DNA of 64,000 bases from Sulfitobacter faviae (GCF_029870955.1 NZ_PGFQ01000005.1:144219-208218), one strand, 5' to 3'; positions 45,890 through 56,157 are shown, counted from the first letter of the stretch. Translations and numbers: made by a program. Notes: a model not told the origin generated them from the sequence alone.

Positions 45890-47456
45890 TGACGGGTTGG
45901 CTGCAATTGACTGGCTGCAGCCGTTGCTTTCCCCTGCGATCAGGGATTAGCTTTATGGCGGGCGGTTTAACGGTTTTAACCCTTCCACCGTTCTCATGGA
46001 TCATCGCTGTTCCAGTCGCCTTCTCAGCACTCTTTCTCGTGCTCATGCAGGTTTCCACCGCGCGCGCCTTCGTCATCGGCTGGATCTTTGGAATGGGCCA
46101 GTTCCTGTTTGGAATTTCCTGGATTGCCGAAAGCTTTTACGTCGATTCCGAACGTTTCGGTGCCCTTGCGATCCCAGCAGTCGCGGGACTGGCCGCCGGA
46201 CTGGCCATTTTTCCAGCTATTGCGGCGATGTTATTTGCCACCGTAATGCAGCGCCGTGCTGTCGGCGGCATTACGGCAGGTCTTCTGCTTGCAACGTGTT
46301 GGGTTGCCGCGGAATGGCTGCGTGGTCATGTCCTGACGGGGTTTCCCTGGAACCTTGCTGCTTATGCCCTTGTCGAACATGCCCCCTGCGCCAACCCGCC
46401 GCATGGGTCGGAAGTTACGGTCTGGGCTTTGTCACGGTATTTATCAGCATATTGCCAGGTGTGTTCATCGCAGCCGCGCCAAACAGCCGCGCAGCTGTTT
46501 TGGCGCTCTTTGCCGTCGCGGTGACGGTAATTTGGGGGGGCGGTGTGCTTCGGCTAAATCAGAACGTGCCGCCAACGGACATTGCTTTGCGCATCGTCCA
46601 AGGCAATGTGCCGCAAGTCGAGAAGTGGGCGCCGGGCAGCCGCGAACGCACGCTGGAAAAATACCTCGGCTTGTCCGCGCAACCCGGACGCTTCGACCTG
46701 CTGCTGTGGCCGGAAACGGCCTTTCCCGGTTTTCTGGACGAAGACGCCTTGGCGCGCAGGCGGTTATCCACGGTTTTGCCAGACGGTAGGATCCTTTTGA
46801 CAGGTGTGCCTGACCGCGTAGAGAGGGATGGGGGAACCCGATATTTCAACACGGTTCAGGCCTATGACGGCAGCGGCGAAATTCTAACGGGATATGCAAA
46901 ACATCATCTTGTTCCGTTCGGGGAATATGTGCCCCTGAAAGGTTGGCTGCCGATCGAGCGCCTGGCCGAAGGTTTGGGTGATTTCACGCCGGGACCAGGG
47001 CCACGAACGCTGGCAATTCCGGGCGCGCCTCTGGTTGCGGTGGCAATCTGTTACGAGATCATTTTTCCGGGCCACGTGGTCGATGATCTTTTCCGCCCCG
47101 ACTGGATTTTCAACGCCACGAATGATGCCTGGTTCGGAACCAGCATCGGGCCCGAGCAGCACCTTGCCACCGCGCGCATGCGCGCGGTCGAAGAGGGCCT
47201 TCCGGTGATCCGGGCGGCCAACACCGGGATTTCCGCGGTCATCGACGCCAAGGGAGAGATCATCGCGCGCCTCGAGACCGGACAAACTGGAGTCATAGAT
47301 GCCAGCCTGCCGACAGCGCTTGCGCCCACACCTTACGCTCGTTTCGGTGATTGGACATTGCTGGCGCTCATCTGTGCGGTCTGGGCCCTAGCCTTTACCG
47401 TCGGATTGGCCGGACGACGTTTCAATTCAGAAAAATCAAAATCGGAGGACTCGTGA
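45886..47456 (+). CDS. lnt: apolipoprotein N-acyltransferase, frame broken by one base
   Basis: About 523 residues: an N-terminal membrane domain (LLATCWVAAEWLRGHVLTGF, PWNLAAYALVEHAPL) and a nitrilase-type catalytic domain. Adding one C to the run at 46382-46386 gives HAPLRQPAAWVGSYGLGFVT. Catalytic residues: Glu in LLLWPETAFPG, Lys in KHHLVPFGEYVPLK and Cys in VAICYEIIFPG. It adds the third acyl chain to lipoproteins. Together with LspA it forms an extra lipoprotein-maturation set in the metal unit. Confidence 0.92.
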
Positions 47457-47623
47457 TGCTGGTGCTCGCAGGCTTTGTCGGAGGGGCGCTCTGGGGTGGC
47501 TATCTGGCGCAACGGCGGAAAGGGAACCGCCTGGATATACTTCAGTACGCGACAAGCTTCAGTATTGCTTTCGGCCTACTCGCTTTTTTCGCCTCGGTGA
47601 TCCTCTTGCGCATCACGTCTTGA
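47456..47623 (+). CDS. 55-residue two-helix membrane protein
   Basis: MLVLAGFVGGALWGGYLAQR, then RKGNRLDILQYATSFSIAFG, then LLAFFASVILLRITS. Its ATG overlaps the lnt stop (TGATG) and GGAGG lies 7 bases upstream. Two hydrophobic segments with a basic loop suggest a small inner-membrane accessory protein. Family not recognised. Confidence 0.75.
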   Translation: MLVLAGFVGGALWGGYLAQRRKGNRLDILQYATSFSIAFGLLAFFASVILLRITS

Positions 47624-47647
47624 GATTACTTTGGTACCGGCAACGAA

Positions 47648-49567
47648 TTGAGACGACTGTTCAACATATTACTGTACTTGCTCCTGGCGGTTTTTGCATC
47701 AGGACTGGCCGTATCCGGTGTCGTCTACTTTCTTTTGCGCGCCTCCGTCCCCGACTATGACGAGGACTTCAGAGTTGCGGGAATCGAAGGTCCAGTCGAT
47801 ATTCTGCGAGATGCTGCGGCCATACCGCACATTTCTGCAGACTCTGCTGCGGACGCCTATTTCGCGCTTGGTTTCGTTCACGCTCAGGACAGGCTTGGCC
47901 AGTTATTGCGGGCAAGGCGGGCAGCGCAAGCCTTGTTGCCACTTGACCAGACGTTCGAAGTCGAGCCTTCGACAGCCCAGGCGCTCGACGCATATGCCGC
48001 AGGTGTCAACGCGTGGCTTGGTCTGGTATCCGAAGGCGGGCGCGGCAGAGGCTCACCCGATCTGTTGATCGCGGATGAGAGAATGATCGCAGCCTGGAGA
48101 CCCGTCGATAGTCTCAGACTTGCTCAAGCGTTTCTGAACGATCTTCAATCCGAGAGTCGCCAGAGTGACCTGTCCGGCTTGTCAGACCGACCTTTTTTGC
48201 CCGAGCTGTTTGTGACCTCGCCCAAGGTCAGCCTCGAAGCTTGGGCGTTGCCTGGAGACAGAACAGCTATGGGAGCACCAATTCTCACCGCCGATATACG
48301 TGGCCCCTTATCGCTGCCTTCTGAATGGTACCTGGCGGATATTCAACTCCCGACCGGAGCCGCGATTGGGGCTACAATGCCGGGTGTGCCCTTCATTGTC
48401 GTCGGTCGCAGCGAACGCGTCGCTTGGGCGTTCCGATCTGTGTCACTGAAAACCCTGAAAGAGCCAGTGAGTCCCACCGCTGCGAAGGCCGGCAGTTTTC
48501 TGATGATGCTTGACCGTCTGGCGCGGTCCGCCGATGTGAACGATGCTATGGACGCAAGCATGAACCTGGCACCAGCCGGATTGGAGATTCTTGCGATCGA
48601 CCGAGAAACCCTTGCTCGCTGGCCTGACAGGGAGGTCGAAACTCCTTTATCGTTTCGAGGCGCCCGTCTGGCTGCTCTTGATGAGCGGCAGCCGATATTC
48701 TCGGTCGAGGGCGCGATTGCGGTGCAGCGCGACACGGTCAGCGCTGCCGCGCGGGCGCTTCTTCCTATAATGGCAAAAGAGCTTTGGTTCGTGGGTTCCA
48801 CAGGTGCTCTCGAAGAGAACCGCGCAGATAGGCTTCGCGGCGTTATTCTGAATCAACTTGCCCGATGGAATGGCGACATGGATCGCTTTTCACCGGAGCC
48901 GCTCTTGTTCTGGGCCTGGGCGCGCGCGTTGCAAAAACGGATACTTCAGGATGAATTTCCATCCGCGACGAAGGTCTGGGCCAGGCCAAATGCCGATGTC
49001 CTATTTGCGGTGCTTTCAGATCGCGGAGGGAGCGCAATCTGGTGCGACATCCGCCCGTCCACCCCCATCGAGACCTGCCAGGATCAGGTTCGTGCGGCCT
49101 TGGATGATGCCATCGGCTGGCTTGTCGACCGCTACGGACCCGATCCGTCCGCTTGGGTCTGGGGCGAAGCACACGCTTCGAATATGAAGTGGGCACCAAT
49201 CCGATCGAGCGGGATCATCAGCGATCTGCTGTCTCTCGAAGCCCCATCTTCGGGCGCTCCCGACACGCTGATTGCAACATTGTTTGCTTCTGACGATGAC
49301 CGCCCCTTCGCGACCAGCGCGGGCACCAATTTTCAGGCGGTCATGTCGTTTTCGGAAGAAGCCGGTTCCTATTTCATCGCGCCCGCCGGTCAGTCCGGCC
49401 ACCCGCTCTCACGATTCTATGAAAACCTGTTTCCAATGTGGATGCAGGGCAAATACCTCGCGATGTCCACTGATCTGTCCTTGGCCCGGGGTGGCGCTGT
49501 GGGAACATCCCGACTTTTACCGGCATCTGTCCAAAGGCCAACAATACAAGATGACATGAGCCAATGA
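47648..49567 (+). CDS. penicillin-acylase-like Ntn-hydrolase homologue with an atypical nucleophile region
   Basis: 639 residues from a TTG, one N-terminal helix. The alpha-chain part shows DILRDAAAIPHISADSAADA and YFALGFVHAQDRLGQLLRAR, typical of the penicillin/AHL acylase family. Family beta chains begin SNxW; here the corresponding stretch is KVSLEAWALPGDRTAMGAPI, so no Ser stands three residues before Trp. The usual Asn-containing WGFTN is WAFRS. Downstream TMPGVPFIVVGRSERVAWAF still matches. It may be non-catalytic or use a shifted Ser. It lies between lnt genes and a ctaG paralogue. Confidence 0.75.
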   Translation: MRRLFNILLYLLLAVFASGLAVSGVVYFLLRASVPDYDEDFRVAGIEGPVDILRDAAAIPHISADSAADAYFALGFVHAQDRLGQLLRARRAAQALLPLDQTFEVEPSTAQALDAYAAGVNAWLGLVSEGGRGRGSPDLLIADERMIAAWRPVDSLRLAQAFLNDLQSESRQSDLSGLSDRPFLPELFVTSPKVSLEAWALPGDRTAMGAPILTADIRGPLSLPSEWYLADIQLPTGAAIGATMPGVPFIVVGRSERVAWAFRSVSLKTLKEPVSPTAAKAGSFLMMLDRLARSADVNDAMDASMNLAPAGLEILAIDRETLARWPDREVETPLSFRGARLAALDERQPIFSVEGAIAVQRDTVSAAARALLPIMAKELWFVGSTGALEENRADRLRGVILNQLARWNGDMDRFSPEPLLFWAWARALQKRILQDEFPSATKVWARPNADVLFAVLSDRGGSAIWCDIRPSTPIETCQDQVRAALDDAIGWLVDRYGPDPSAWVWGEAHASNMKWAPIRSSGIISDLLSLEAPSSGAPDTLIATLFASDDDRPFATSAGTNFQAVMSFSEEAGSYFIAPAGQSGHPLSRFYENLFPMWMQGKYLAMSTDLSLARGGAVGTSRLLPASVQRPTIQDDMSQ

Positions 49568-50556
49568 TCGCCTACTTCCTCCTTTTCGACCCGTTTGGAT
49601 ACGCGATTTCGCCAGTGTCCCTTGTTTCCGTCAGCTTGGCCGCATGGATCTACATGCGCGGCGTCGCGCGATCCACACGGCTGCGCGGGACGGTTTCCAT
49701 TTGGCGGCAAGCCCTGTTCTTCGCTGGCTTGACCTGCATTCTCGCGGCCACGAATGCGCCTCTGGCTTCGTTGGGGCACAGCCTCTTTTCGGCGCATCAA
49801 GTGGAGCACCTTCTCCTCCGCCTTGCAGGACCACTGCTCATCGCGGTCTCGCAGCCGTGGCGATTCCTGCAAGTCGGTTTGAACAGACGGTGGCGTCGAT
49901 ACCTCGGCGCTCTTGGAAAATCTATTGCATTGCGGTTCTTGGCACATCCGGTAACCGCCACTGCCGCGCTCATCACGTCGCTCTTTATCTGGCAGATTCC
50001 ACTGCTTTACGGACTTGCGCAGCGCATCGCGGCGATCGAGATGTTCGCCCATTTTGCGATGGTTCTGGCAGGGATCTGGTATTTCGGCATGCTCTTCGAC
50101 CCGAGAGATCCCCCTGAGGGCGCGAGGCGCGGCGCAAGGCTGATCTCTGGTTTTGCGGTGATCGTTTCAAACATTTTTCTGGGTTCCCTGACGACACTCA
50201 AAGAGGTGAGCCTCTATGCCTCCTACCAAACGGCGGCAACCGGGTTGCTTGATCCCCTGTCCGACGAAACCATGGGTGGCTATACGATCTGGGTCCCGTC
50301 CTCGATGCTGATGATCGCCGCGATCATTCTGGTCTTGAACGGGTGGAACGCGGCCGAGGTGCGTCGCTGGAATTCACGATACGAGTTGGTGCGAGGCTCG
50401 AACTCCGCGGCGCTCGAGTTTCCGGAAACGGCCGAAGAATTGCGTCTGAAAGTGGCAAAGCCAAACCGCGACATGGGCCGGACGCTCGCCATAGGCGCCT
50501 TGGTCATGTTCTTCATCGTCATGACGACGGTGGTGACTATTGTCTATGCGCTTTGA
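49564..50556 (+). CDS. second CtaG-family oxidase assembly protein
   Basis: 330 residues, about seven helices. LGHSLFSAHQVEHLLLRLAG and IWYFGMLFDPRDPPEG, with LLDPLSDETMGGYTIWVPSS, correspond to the caa3_CtaG motifs (AHMxQH, DQQxxG), though more diverged than the copy at 37607. Its ATG overlaps the acylase-like stop. It ends the 13-gene unit. A role in copper insertion into a terminal oxidase is inferred from family and context. Confidence 0.85.
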   Translation: MIAYFLLFDPFGYAISPVSLVSVSLAAWIYMRGVARSTRLRGTVSIWRQALFFAGLTCILAATNAPLASLGHSLFSAHQVEHLLLRLAGPLLIAVSQPWRFLQVGLNRRWRRYLGALGKSIALRFLAHPVTATAALITSLFIWQIPLLYGLAQRIAAIEMFAHFAMVLAGIWYFGMLFDPRDPPEGARRGARLISGFAVIVSNIFLGSLTTLKEVSLYASYQTAATGLLDPLSDETMGGYTIWVPSSMLMIAAIILVLNGWNAAEVRRWNSRYELVRGSNSAALEFPETAEELRLKVAKPNRDMGRTLAIGALVMFFIVMTTVVTIVYAL

Positions 50557-50793
50557 ACAGAGGAGCAAATCAAAGGTTGTACCCACGTCTTTTCCCGCGA
50601 TCGACATTTTCGCTGCACCGTCGTCGCAGTCAGAGATTTTGGGCACACTATCTCGGGCTGGCCAAGCTCAGAGGACACGAACGATTTTCTGCACTAAAGT
50701 TGACCATCAGAACAGACCCACCAGCCTTTGACTGCTGACGCCGCCGCCTCCTGAGTCTTGCTTTTCTGAATTTCGCGAGAACTTGATGCTGCG

Positions 50794-51263
50794 CTACTTG
50801 CCGCTCTGAGATTGCAGGAGGGCGTGTTCGAAGGCCTCCAGCGTGGTCGTGCTGACGTGATGCTCGATCCCCTCCGCATCGCGTTCTGCAGTCTCTTCGT
50901 CGATTCCCAGGCTGAGGAGAAACGCGACAACGACTCTATGACGGCGGCGACAGGCCTCGGCCAATTCTCGGCCCGCATCGGTTAGAAATATTGCGCGGTA
51001 ACGCTCCCGCCGCACCAAACCAGCAGCCTTGAGTCGGGAGATGTTCTTGGTCACTGTTGGAGATTTCACGCCAAGCCGCTCGGCGATTTCGACCGGCCTA
51101 GCCTCCCCCGCAACTCGATCAGCTCTGCGATCAGTTCCACATAATCCTCCGCCATTTCGCTTTCATGTGCTCGGCGCACAGTCGCGAAACCCTTAGCCTG
51201 CGCTTCGGGAGCTCTCTCGACAGTCTCGAACGCCTCGCGTTCGTATGATTGTAGCTTCGACAT
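50794..51263 (-). CDS. DtxR/MntR-family metal-dependent regulator, frame broken by one base
   Basis: About 157 residues from MSKLQSYEREAFETVERAPE. HTH region LIAELIELRG, then, after one G restored in the run at 51105-51109 (C on plus), EARPVEIAERLGVKSPTVTK. The metal/dimerisation domain has ESEMAEDYVELI upstream and DAEGIEHHVSTTTLEAFEHA downstream. This matches MntR-type Mn2+ or Fe2+ sensors without the SH3 domain. It is divergent from the peroxidase-ABC operon and probably controls it. Confidence 0.88.
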
Positions 51264-51322
51264 GTCCGGACATTGCAACGAATAACTAAAATTGACAATC
51301 TAATTAGCCTAGAATATCTAAG

Positions 51323-51336
51323 TTAGACGAGTCTAA
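51323..51336. promoter_or_regulatory. inverted repeat between the MntR-like gene and the peroxidase operon
   Basis: TTAGAC-GA-GTCTAA is a perfect 6-2-6 palindrome lying 18 bases before the peroxidase ATG, inside a longer AT-rich array that repeats TCTAAGTT. The position fits an operator for the divergent DtxR-type regulator. GGAGG at 51348-51352 is the ribosome-binding site of the peroxidase gene. Confidence 0.6.
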
Positions 51337-51354
51337 GTTTTAGCGCTGGAGGCT

Positions 51355-53234
51355 ATGGTGATAAAAAATCTTTCGAGGCTGCTGCTAACCGCTGCAAGCG
51401 CGGTCCTGCTGTCCGGACCCGGGGGGCGACGCCTGTCAAAGAGGCTCCGTGGCTTCCTGAGGCGGCAGCCTATCGGCTGACACTTTTTCTTGGGAATCTC
51501 GCGCCAGTGCCTTGGGACGACATCGAGACCGCTTGGACAGAACCTCACCGGGGTTCGGAATTCTCGACCGGCGCGTTGGAGTGGGTGGACCGCAAAAGCG
51601 GTATCAAGCCGGATGGTATCCTTGACGCCGTGGCACGTGAAGACCGGCAAGCAGTTTTCACAGAGGCCACTCGTCTTGTAGCGCTTAGGATCGAAGAGGA
51701 ATTGGACCGGGCTCTCGCAGCCGAAGAACCTGCAAAGGCGCGCCAGGCTCTGCGAACGGCAGGCGAGCTCTACCGTGCGTTTGAGGATGGTATCGCGGCA
51801 GCCGACCCCGAAGCAGCAAGACGTATCGGCCTCGCTTGGCTGGAACTTAACAGCAGCACGGGGTCCGCTGGTCTTCTCGGCGCTGGCGCCTTTTCCGCGG
51901 ATCGCGACACGCTGGGGGCCGCGCGCGCAGTCATTTCCAGCTATCTCGCGGAAAATTACCTCTTAGCCAACTATGCTCCACGTCAGACACTGAGTGCCCT
52001 GCCCGAAACCGCTGTGTTCAGCCGACGCACTATCGAGGTGCCGCCAAGCTTGCCGCCTGGCTCCGACATCTTCGATCAGGACCCGCTGCCATTGCTTGTC
52101 CTCAACTTCGAGGAACAAGGTATCGACGAGACCGATCTGCCCTTGGTGGCTTATGGCGACATGCTTTTCGACAGCCCGCAGATATTCGGAAATCCTGCGC
52201 GAAACCTCGGGATCGCCTGTTCGACCTGTCACAATCGCTCGGATGTGAACCAGCGCCTCTTCATCCCGGGCGCCAGCCACCAACCCGGTGCCATCGACGT
52301 CGATGGCGCGTTCTTTAATCCTATCTTCAACGACCGGCGCGACGACCCGATCGACATTCCGAGCCTGCGCGGGCTGCGCTTCACCGGGCCTTATGGTCGC
52401 GATGGGCGCTTTGCCTCTCTGCGCGACTTCAGCCGGAACGTGATCGTCAATGAATTTGGCGGCGCGGAGCCGACGCCCTTGATGCTCGACGCGCTGGTAG
52501 GATACATGCTCGAGTTCGACTTCCTACCAAACTCTAAGCTGAATGCGGATGGTACGCTGTCCGAGGCAAACCCGGACGCGGCGCACCGAGGCGAGGCTAT
52601 TTTTAATCGGCCTTTCGCTGGGCTAGGCGATCGCTCCTGCGCTAGTTGCCACGTGCCTGACGCAAATTTCCTCGATCGGCAAGCCCATGACATTGGATCG
52701 GTCTCGCCGGCATATAGTGGCGCGCGCGCAGGCGCGCTGGATACGCCGTCCTTGCTGGGAACCGCATATACCGCCCCCTATTTTCACGACGGTTCGCTGT
52801 CGACGTTGGCCGCCGTTGTTGAGTGGTTCGATGAGACGAAATCGCTCGGGCTATCAGAGACGGAACGGACTGAACTGACCGCGTATCTGGAGACTGTAGG
52901 GTCGGCAGACGAGCCTTACGAGAAGTTCGACGCAGAGAACACCGCCTTTCGCCTGACATTTGCCGAATTGGCGACATTTGCATCGACGCTCGACACGCTT
53001 CTGCCCCGACGTGACGCAGAGCACATCCTGCTGCTGACCGATACTGTCGCTGCGGACCTCGCCGCAGACGCGAGCACCATGTCGAACCTGACCGCACGGC
53101 CCGAAGTCTATGCCTTGGCCGAGCGTCTTGCCGCAGTCGGCGATGCAGCCCGTGACGACGACTGGGAGGCCGCCGAAGCAAGTTGGACCGCGTTCAAGAC
53201 CGAAGCCGACGCGATCGAAGAGAGGGCATTCTGA
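51355..53234 (+). CDS. dihaem cytochrome c peroxidase/MauG-like protein, frame broken by one base
   Basis: Signal peptide MVIKNLSRLLLTAASAVLLS, then a missing G in the G6 run at 51421-51426; restoring it gives PGGATPVKEAPWLPEAAAYR. About 626 residues. Two haem sites: IACSTCHNRSDVN and SCASCHVPDANF, with PSLRGLRFTGPYGRDGRF and YTAPYFHDGSLSTLAAVVEW typical of the CCP/MauG family. An unusual N-terminal helical domain of about 220 residues precedes the first haem. It starts an operon with a PhnCDE-like transporter. Possible role: peroxide removal or oxidation of a ligand before uptake. Confidence 0.88.
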
Positions 53235-54109
53235 TGGAATTCTACCTAACCCGCAGAAATATGCTGGCCTTGGCCAGTGCAGGCGCGATCTCGCTGGCCT
53301 CCCCGCTGATCGCACAAGACACTCCCTTGCGGCTTGCTTTCATTCCGCAGGAGAATCCCGACAAGCTCTTAGGCGACATTGAGGCCATCACAAGATGGCT
53401 ATCCGAACAGATTGGCGTTCCCGTGGAAGGCTTCGTCACCATCGACCATGCTGCGGCTGTCGAGGCACTTCGCAACGGAGATGCAGACGTCTCCTTCATG
53501 GGCGCGTTGCCTTTCGTTCTGGCGGAGGCGGAAATTGGCGCGGTACCTCTCTTGTCTGAGGTCTACCGGGGCGCGTCAAGTTACACAGGACGCATTTTTG
53601 TCCGCCGCAACAGCGGTATCGATACGCTGGCAGACCTGCGCGGGCGCGATATCGCCTTTGCCGACCCGATCTCTGAATCAGGTTATCTTTATCCTCTTTC
53701 CGAATTCGTTAAGGCCGGGCTAATTGAGGGTCCTGGCGCAGCGGAGAAATTCTTCGGCCGCGTGTTCTTTGCGGGAGGCTACCAGCAAGCCATGCAGGCT
53801 ATGGCCGAAGGTCTGGTCGATGCCGCCGGTGCCAGTCAGTATGCGGATTTGTTGTTGACCCCACAACAGCAGGCCGAGGTGACTTGGCTCGTAGAAAGCG
53901 CGCCGATTCCAAGTCACCTTGTGATCGCACGCCCAGAACTCGATGCCGCCCTGCAAGCCCGTTTTGTTGACGTCATGCTGAAGCTCAACGAACCGAAGCA
54001 CCGCGACAAATTGAGCTATCTTTACGGACCAGATGGCTACGTCAGGGCAGACGGCACCGCGTATGAAGGCGTACGCGATATGGCAAAGAAATACGGGCTG
54101 TTACGATGA
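53234..54109 (+). CDS. PhnD-type ABC transporter substrate-binding protein
   Basis: 291 residues with a Tat-like or Sec signal (YLTRRNMLALASAGAISLAS). LAFIPQENPDKLLGDIEAIT, ADVSFMGALPFVLAE and DLRGRDIAFADPISESGYLY are typical of phosphate/phosphite/phosphonate binding proteins. The family also binds other ligands. Neighbourhood (MntR-like regulator, haem peroxidase) suggests a metal complex or chelator rather than phosphonate. The ATG overlaps the peroxidase stop. Confidence 0.88.
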   Translation: MEFYLTRRNMLALASAGAISLASPLIAQDTPLRLAFIPQENPDKLLGDIEAITRWLSEQIGVPVEGFVTIDHAAAVEALRNGDADVSFMGALPFVLAEAEIGAVPLLSEVYRGASSYTGRIFVRRNSGIDTLADLRGRDIAFADPISESGYLYPLSEFVKAGLIEGPGAAEKFFGRVFFAGGYQQAMQAMAEGLVDAAGASQYADLLLTPQQQAEVTWLVESAPIPSHLVIARPELDAALQARFVDVMLKLNEPKHRDKLSYLYGPDGYVRADGTAYEGVRDMAKKYGLLR

Positions 54110-54888
54110 GCATGGCTATCGAAATAGACGATCTGAGTTATGTCCATAAGGGCGCACAGCTACCAGCGTTGGAACGAGTCTCATTTCGGCTCCCGGCGGG
54201 CGAGTGTGTCGCTTTACTGGGCCCATCCGGGGCGGGCAAAACGACGTTGCTGGCGCTGCTCGACGGTAGGATTCAGGGATGGCGCGGGCGCGTTTCTGTC
54301 TTGGGTGCGCCGCTCAATCCCGACCGCCCACCACCCCGAGCTCGCCGTCCTGATACCGGTTTCGTGTTTCAGGAATTCGCCCTCGTAGAACGCTCCACGG
54401 CACTACGCAACGTGCTCAACGGCCGCCTGGGGCGGATGTCACCTTTCCAAGCAGTACTGGGATCGCCAATGGCTCACGATCTCGATATTGCCCGCACAGC
54501 ACTCGCCGATTGCGGCATCGCAGAACTCGCGGAACGCCGTGTCGACAGTCTCAGCGGAGGACAGCGACAGCGCGTGGCTATTGCGCGATGTCTGGCGCAG
54601 GAACCACGGCTGATCCTCGCCGACGAGCCAGTGAGCAACCTCGACCCCGCCCGCGCTGGAGAGGTTCTGGGGTTGATGACCAAGGCGGCGCGAGCGCGTG
54701 ATGCAACAGCGCTATTCTCCTCGCACCAACCCGATCTGGCGCGGCGTTTTGCAGGGCGCATCATCGGCATACGAGAGGGGCGGATCGCGTTTAACGTGCC
54801 AACGTCCGAGTTGAAAGACGATGCGACTGCCGAACTCTATCGGGGGTCAGGACCGACGCCGGAACTCGGTCCCCGGGCGGTGTTATGA
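54106..54888 (+). CDS. PhnC-type ABC transporter ATPase
   Basis: 260 residues: Walker A LLGPSGAGKTTLLALLDGRI (about 37-46), Q-loop FVFQEFALVERS, signature DSLSGGQRQRVAIARCLAQE, Walker B PRLILADEPVSNLD and H-loop LFSSHQPDLARRF. All ATPase elements are intact. It overlaps the binding protein and permease genes by 4 bases each, forming one transporter operon. Confidence 0.92.
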   Translation: MSMAIEIDDLSYVHKGAQLPALERVSFRLPAGECVALLGPSGAGKTTLLALLDGRIQGWRGRVSVLGAPLNPDRPPPRARRPDTGFVFQEFALVERSTALRNVLNGRLGRMSPFQAVLGSPMAHDLDIARTALADCGIAELAERRVDSLSGGQRQRVAIARCLAQEPRLILADEPVSNLDPARAGEVLGLMTKAARARDATALFSSHQPDLARRFAGRIIGIREGRIAFNVPTSELKDDATAELYRGSGPTPELGPRAVL

Positions 54889-55644
54889 TGGCCCCCGCGA
54901 CTTCGGCGGCTTCGTCACCAGTTCGCTGATCGCTATTGCCATCCTATGGTCCCTCGTCACAACCGATGTCGAGTTGTCGCGTCTTGCTTCGGCCGGTCCA
55001 CGGATTACCGACTTTATCGGCCGGATGTTCCCGCCCGATCCGACAGTGATGACCGAGATCAAAAAAGGCAGCGCAGAGACACTAAGAATAGCAATCCTCG
55101 GCTCCCTCGGCGCAGTGCTGCTGTCGACCCCTCTGGCTATTCTCGCGTCCGAAACCATGGTTTCGCGTGCGGTGTTCGGGCCGGTCCGCGCGCTGCTGGC
55201 CTTTATCCGGGCGGTACCGCTGATCCTCGTGGCCATGCTCATGGTGGGCGCGGTCGGGCTCGGGCCGCTGCCCGGCATCATCGCAGTTGCCTTTCATGCC
55301 ACTGGGATGCTCGCTAAATTCTATGCCGAGGCGATCGACGGCGTATCTCGCGCCCCATCGCAGCACTTGAAAGTGCAGGGGCTGGACCGCTCGTGCGGCT
55401 CAGACATGCGATTTGGCCACAGATGGCCCCAGTCATCGCCCGCGACACGATTTTCCGGTTCGAACTGAACCTGCGTGAGTCGTTGGTCCTCGGCATCGTC
55501 GGCGCGGGCGGGATCGGCTTTTACATCCAGACCTACATCCGCTCTTTTCAGTATGACAAGGCGGCCAGCGTCACGATTGCCGTCGTCGGCCTAGTCATCG
55601 TCATCGAGGCGATCAACATCACGCTGCGTCGTCGATTTACCTAA
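54885..55644 (+). CDS. PhnE-type ABC transporter permease, frame broken twice
   Basis: About 254 residues, six helices. From ATG 54885 one C must be added to the run at 54892-54896 (MMAPRDFGGFVTSSLIAIAI). A second goes in the run at 55353-55356 (SRAPIAALESAGAGPLVRLR). The EAA loop (ALESAGAGPLVRLRHAIWPQ) and RFELNLRESLVLGIVGAGGI are typical of phosphonate-family permeases. It completes the CDE transporter and converges on the next gene, with 3 bases between stops. Confidence 0.88.
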
Positions 55645-55647
55645 CCA

Positions 55648-56157
55648 TCAAGCATAAATGTCGATCGGTGTTCCATTTTTCACCATTGCGTAGATTTCCT
55701 CGATCTGACGGTCCGTTACGGCGATGCATCCTGCGGTCCAGTCACGCTTGTTCATCGGGTCGATCCCCTTGCGTGGCCCACCGTGAATAAAAATATCGCC
55801 ACCCGGCGACTTTCCTTGGGACTCAGCAAAGGCAATATCCGCCGCGTTGGGATATGAGATGCCGATGGAGAGGTGGAAGAGGCTGTCCGGGTTGCGTCGG
55901 TCAATCACGTAGGTGCCTTCTGGCGTACGGCCGTCTCCCTCGAACTGTTTGTGACCCTGGGGCGCGAAGCCCAATCCGATGGGAAATGTACGCAAAACGC
56001 CAGCCTTCCCGTCAAGGACGAGCAACCGCTGTGCCTTGTACATGCGAAGACGGGTTACTTTGGGTCCGTTGTAGGTCCGGAACTTATCTGCACAGCCTGA
56101 CAGGAAGGCAGCCAACCCACTTAGAATAAAGACCCGTCGTGGAAAATTGGTAGTCAT
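55648..56157 (-). CDS. L,D-transpeptidase lipoprotein (YkuD domain)
   Basis: 169 residues: signal and lipobox FILSGLAAFLSGC, then the YkuD domain with YKAQRLLVLDGKAGVLRTFP, GDIFIHGGPRKG and DWTAGCIAVTD (His and Cys of the catalytic site). It forms 3-3 crosslinks or attaches lipoproteins to peptidoglycan. It is one of two such enzymes in the island; this one sits just after the P1B-ATPase gene on the same strand. Confidence 0.9.
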   Translation of the reverse strand: MTTNFPRRVFILSGLAAFLSGCADKFRTYNGPKVTRLRMYKAQRLLVLDGKAGVLRTFPIGLGFAPQGHKQFEGDGRTPEGTYVIDRRNPDSLFHLSIGISYPNAADIAFAESQGKSPGGDIFIHGGPRKGIDPMNKRDWTAGCIAVTDRQIEEIYAMVKNGTPIDIYA

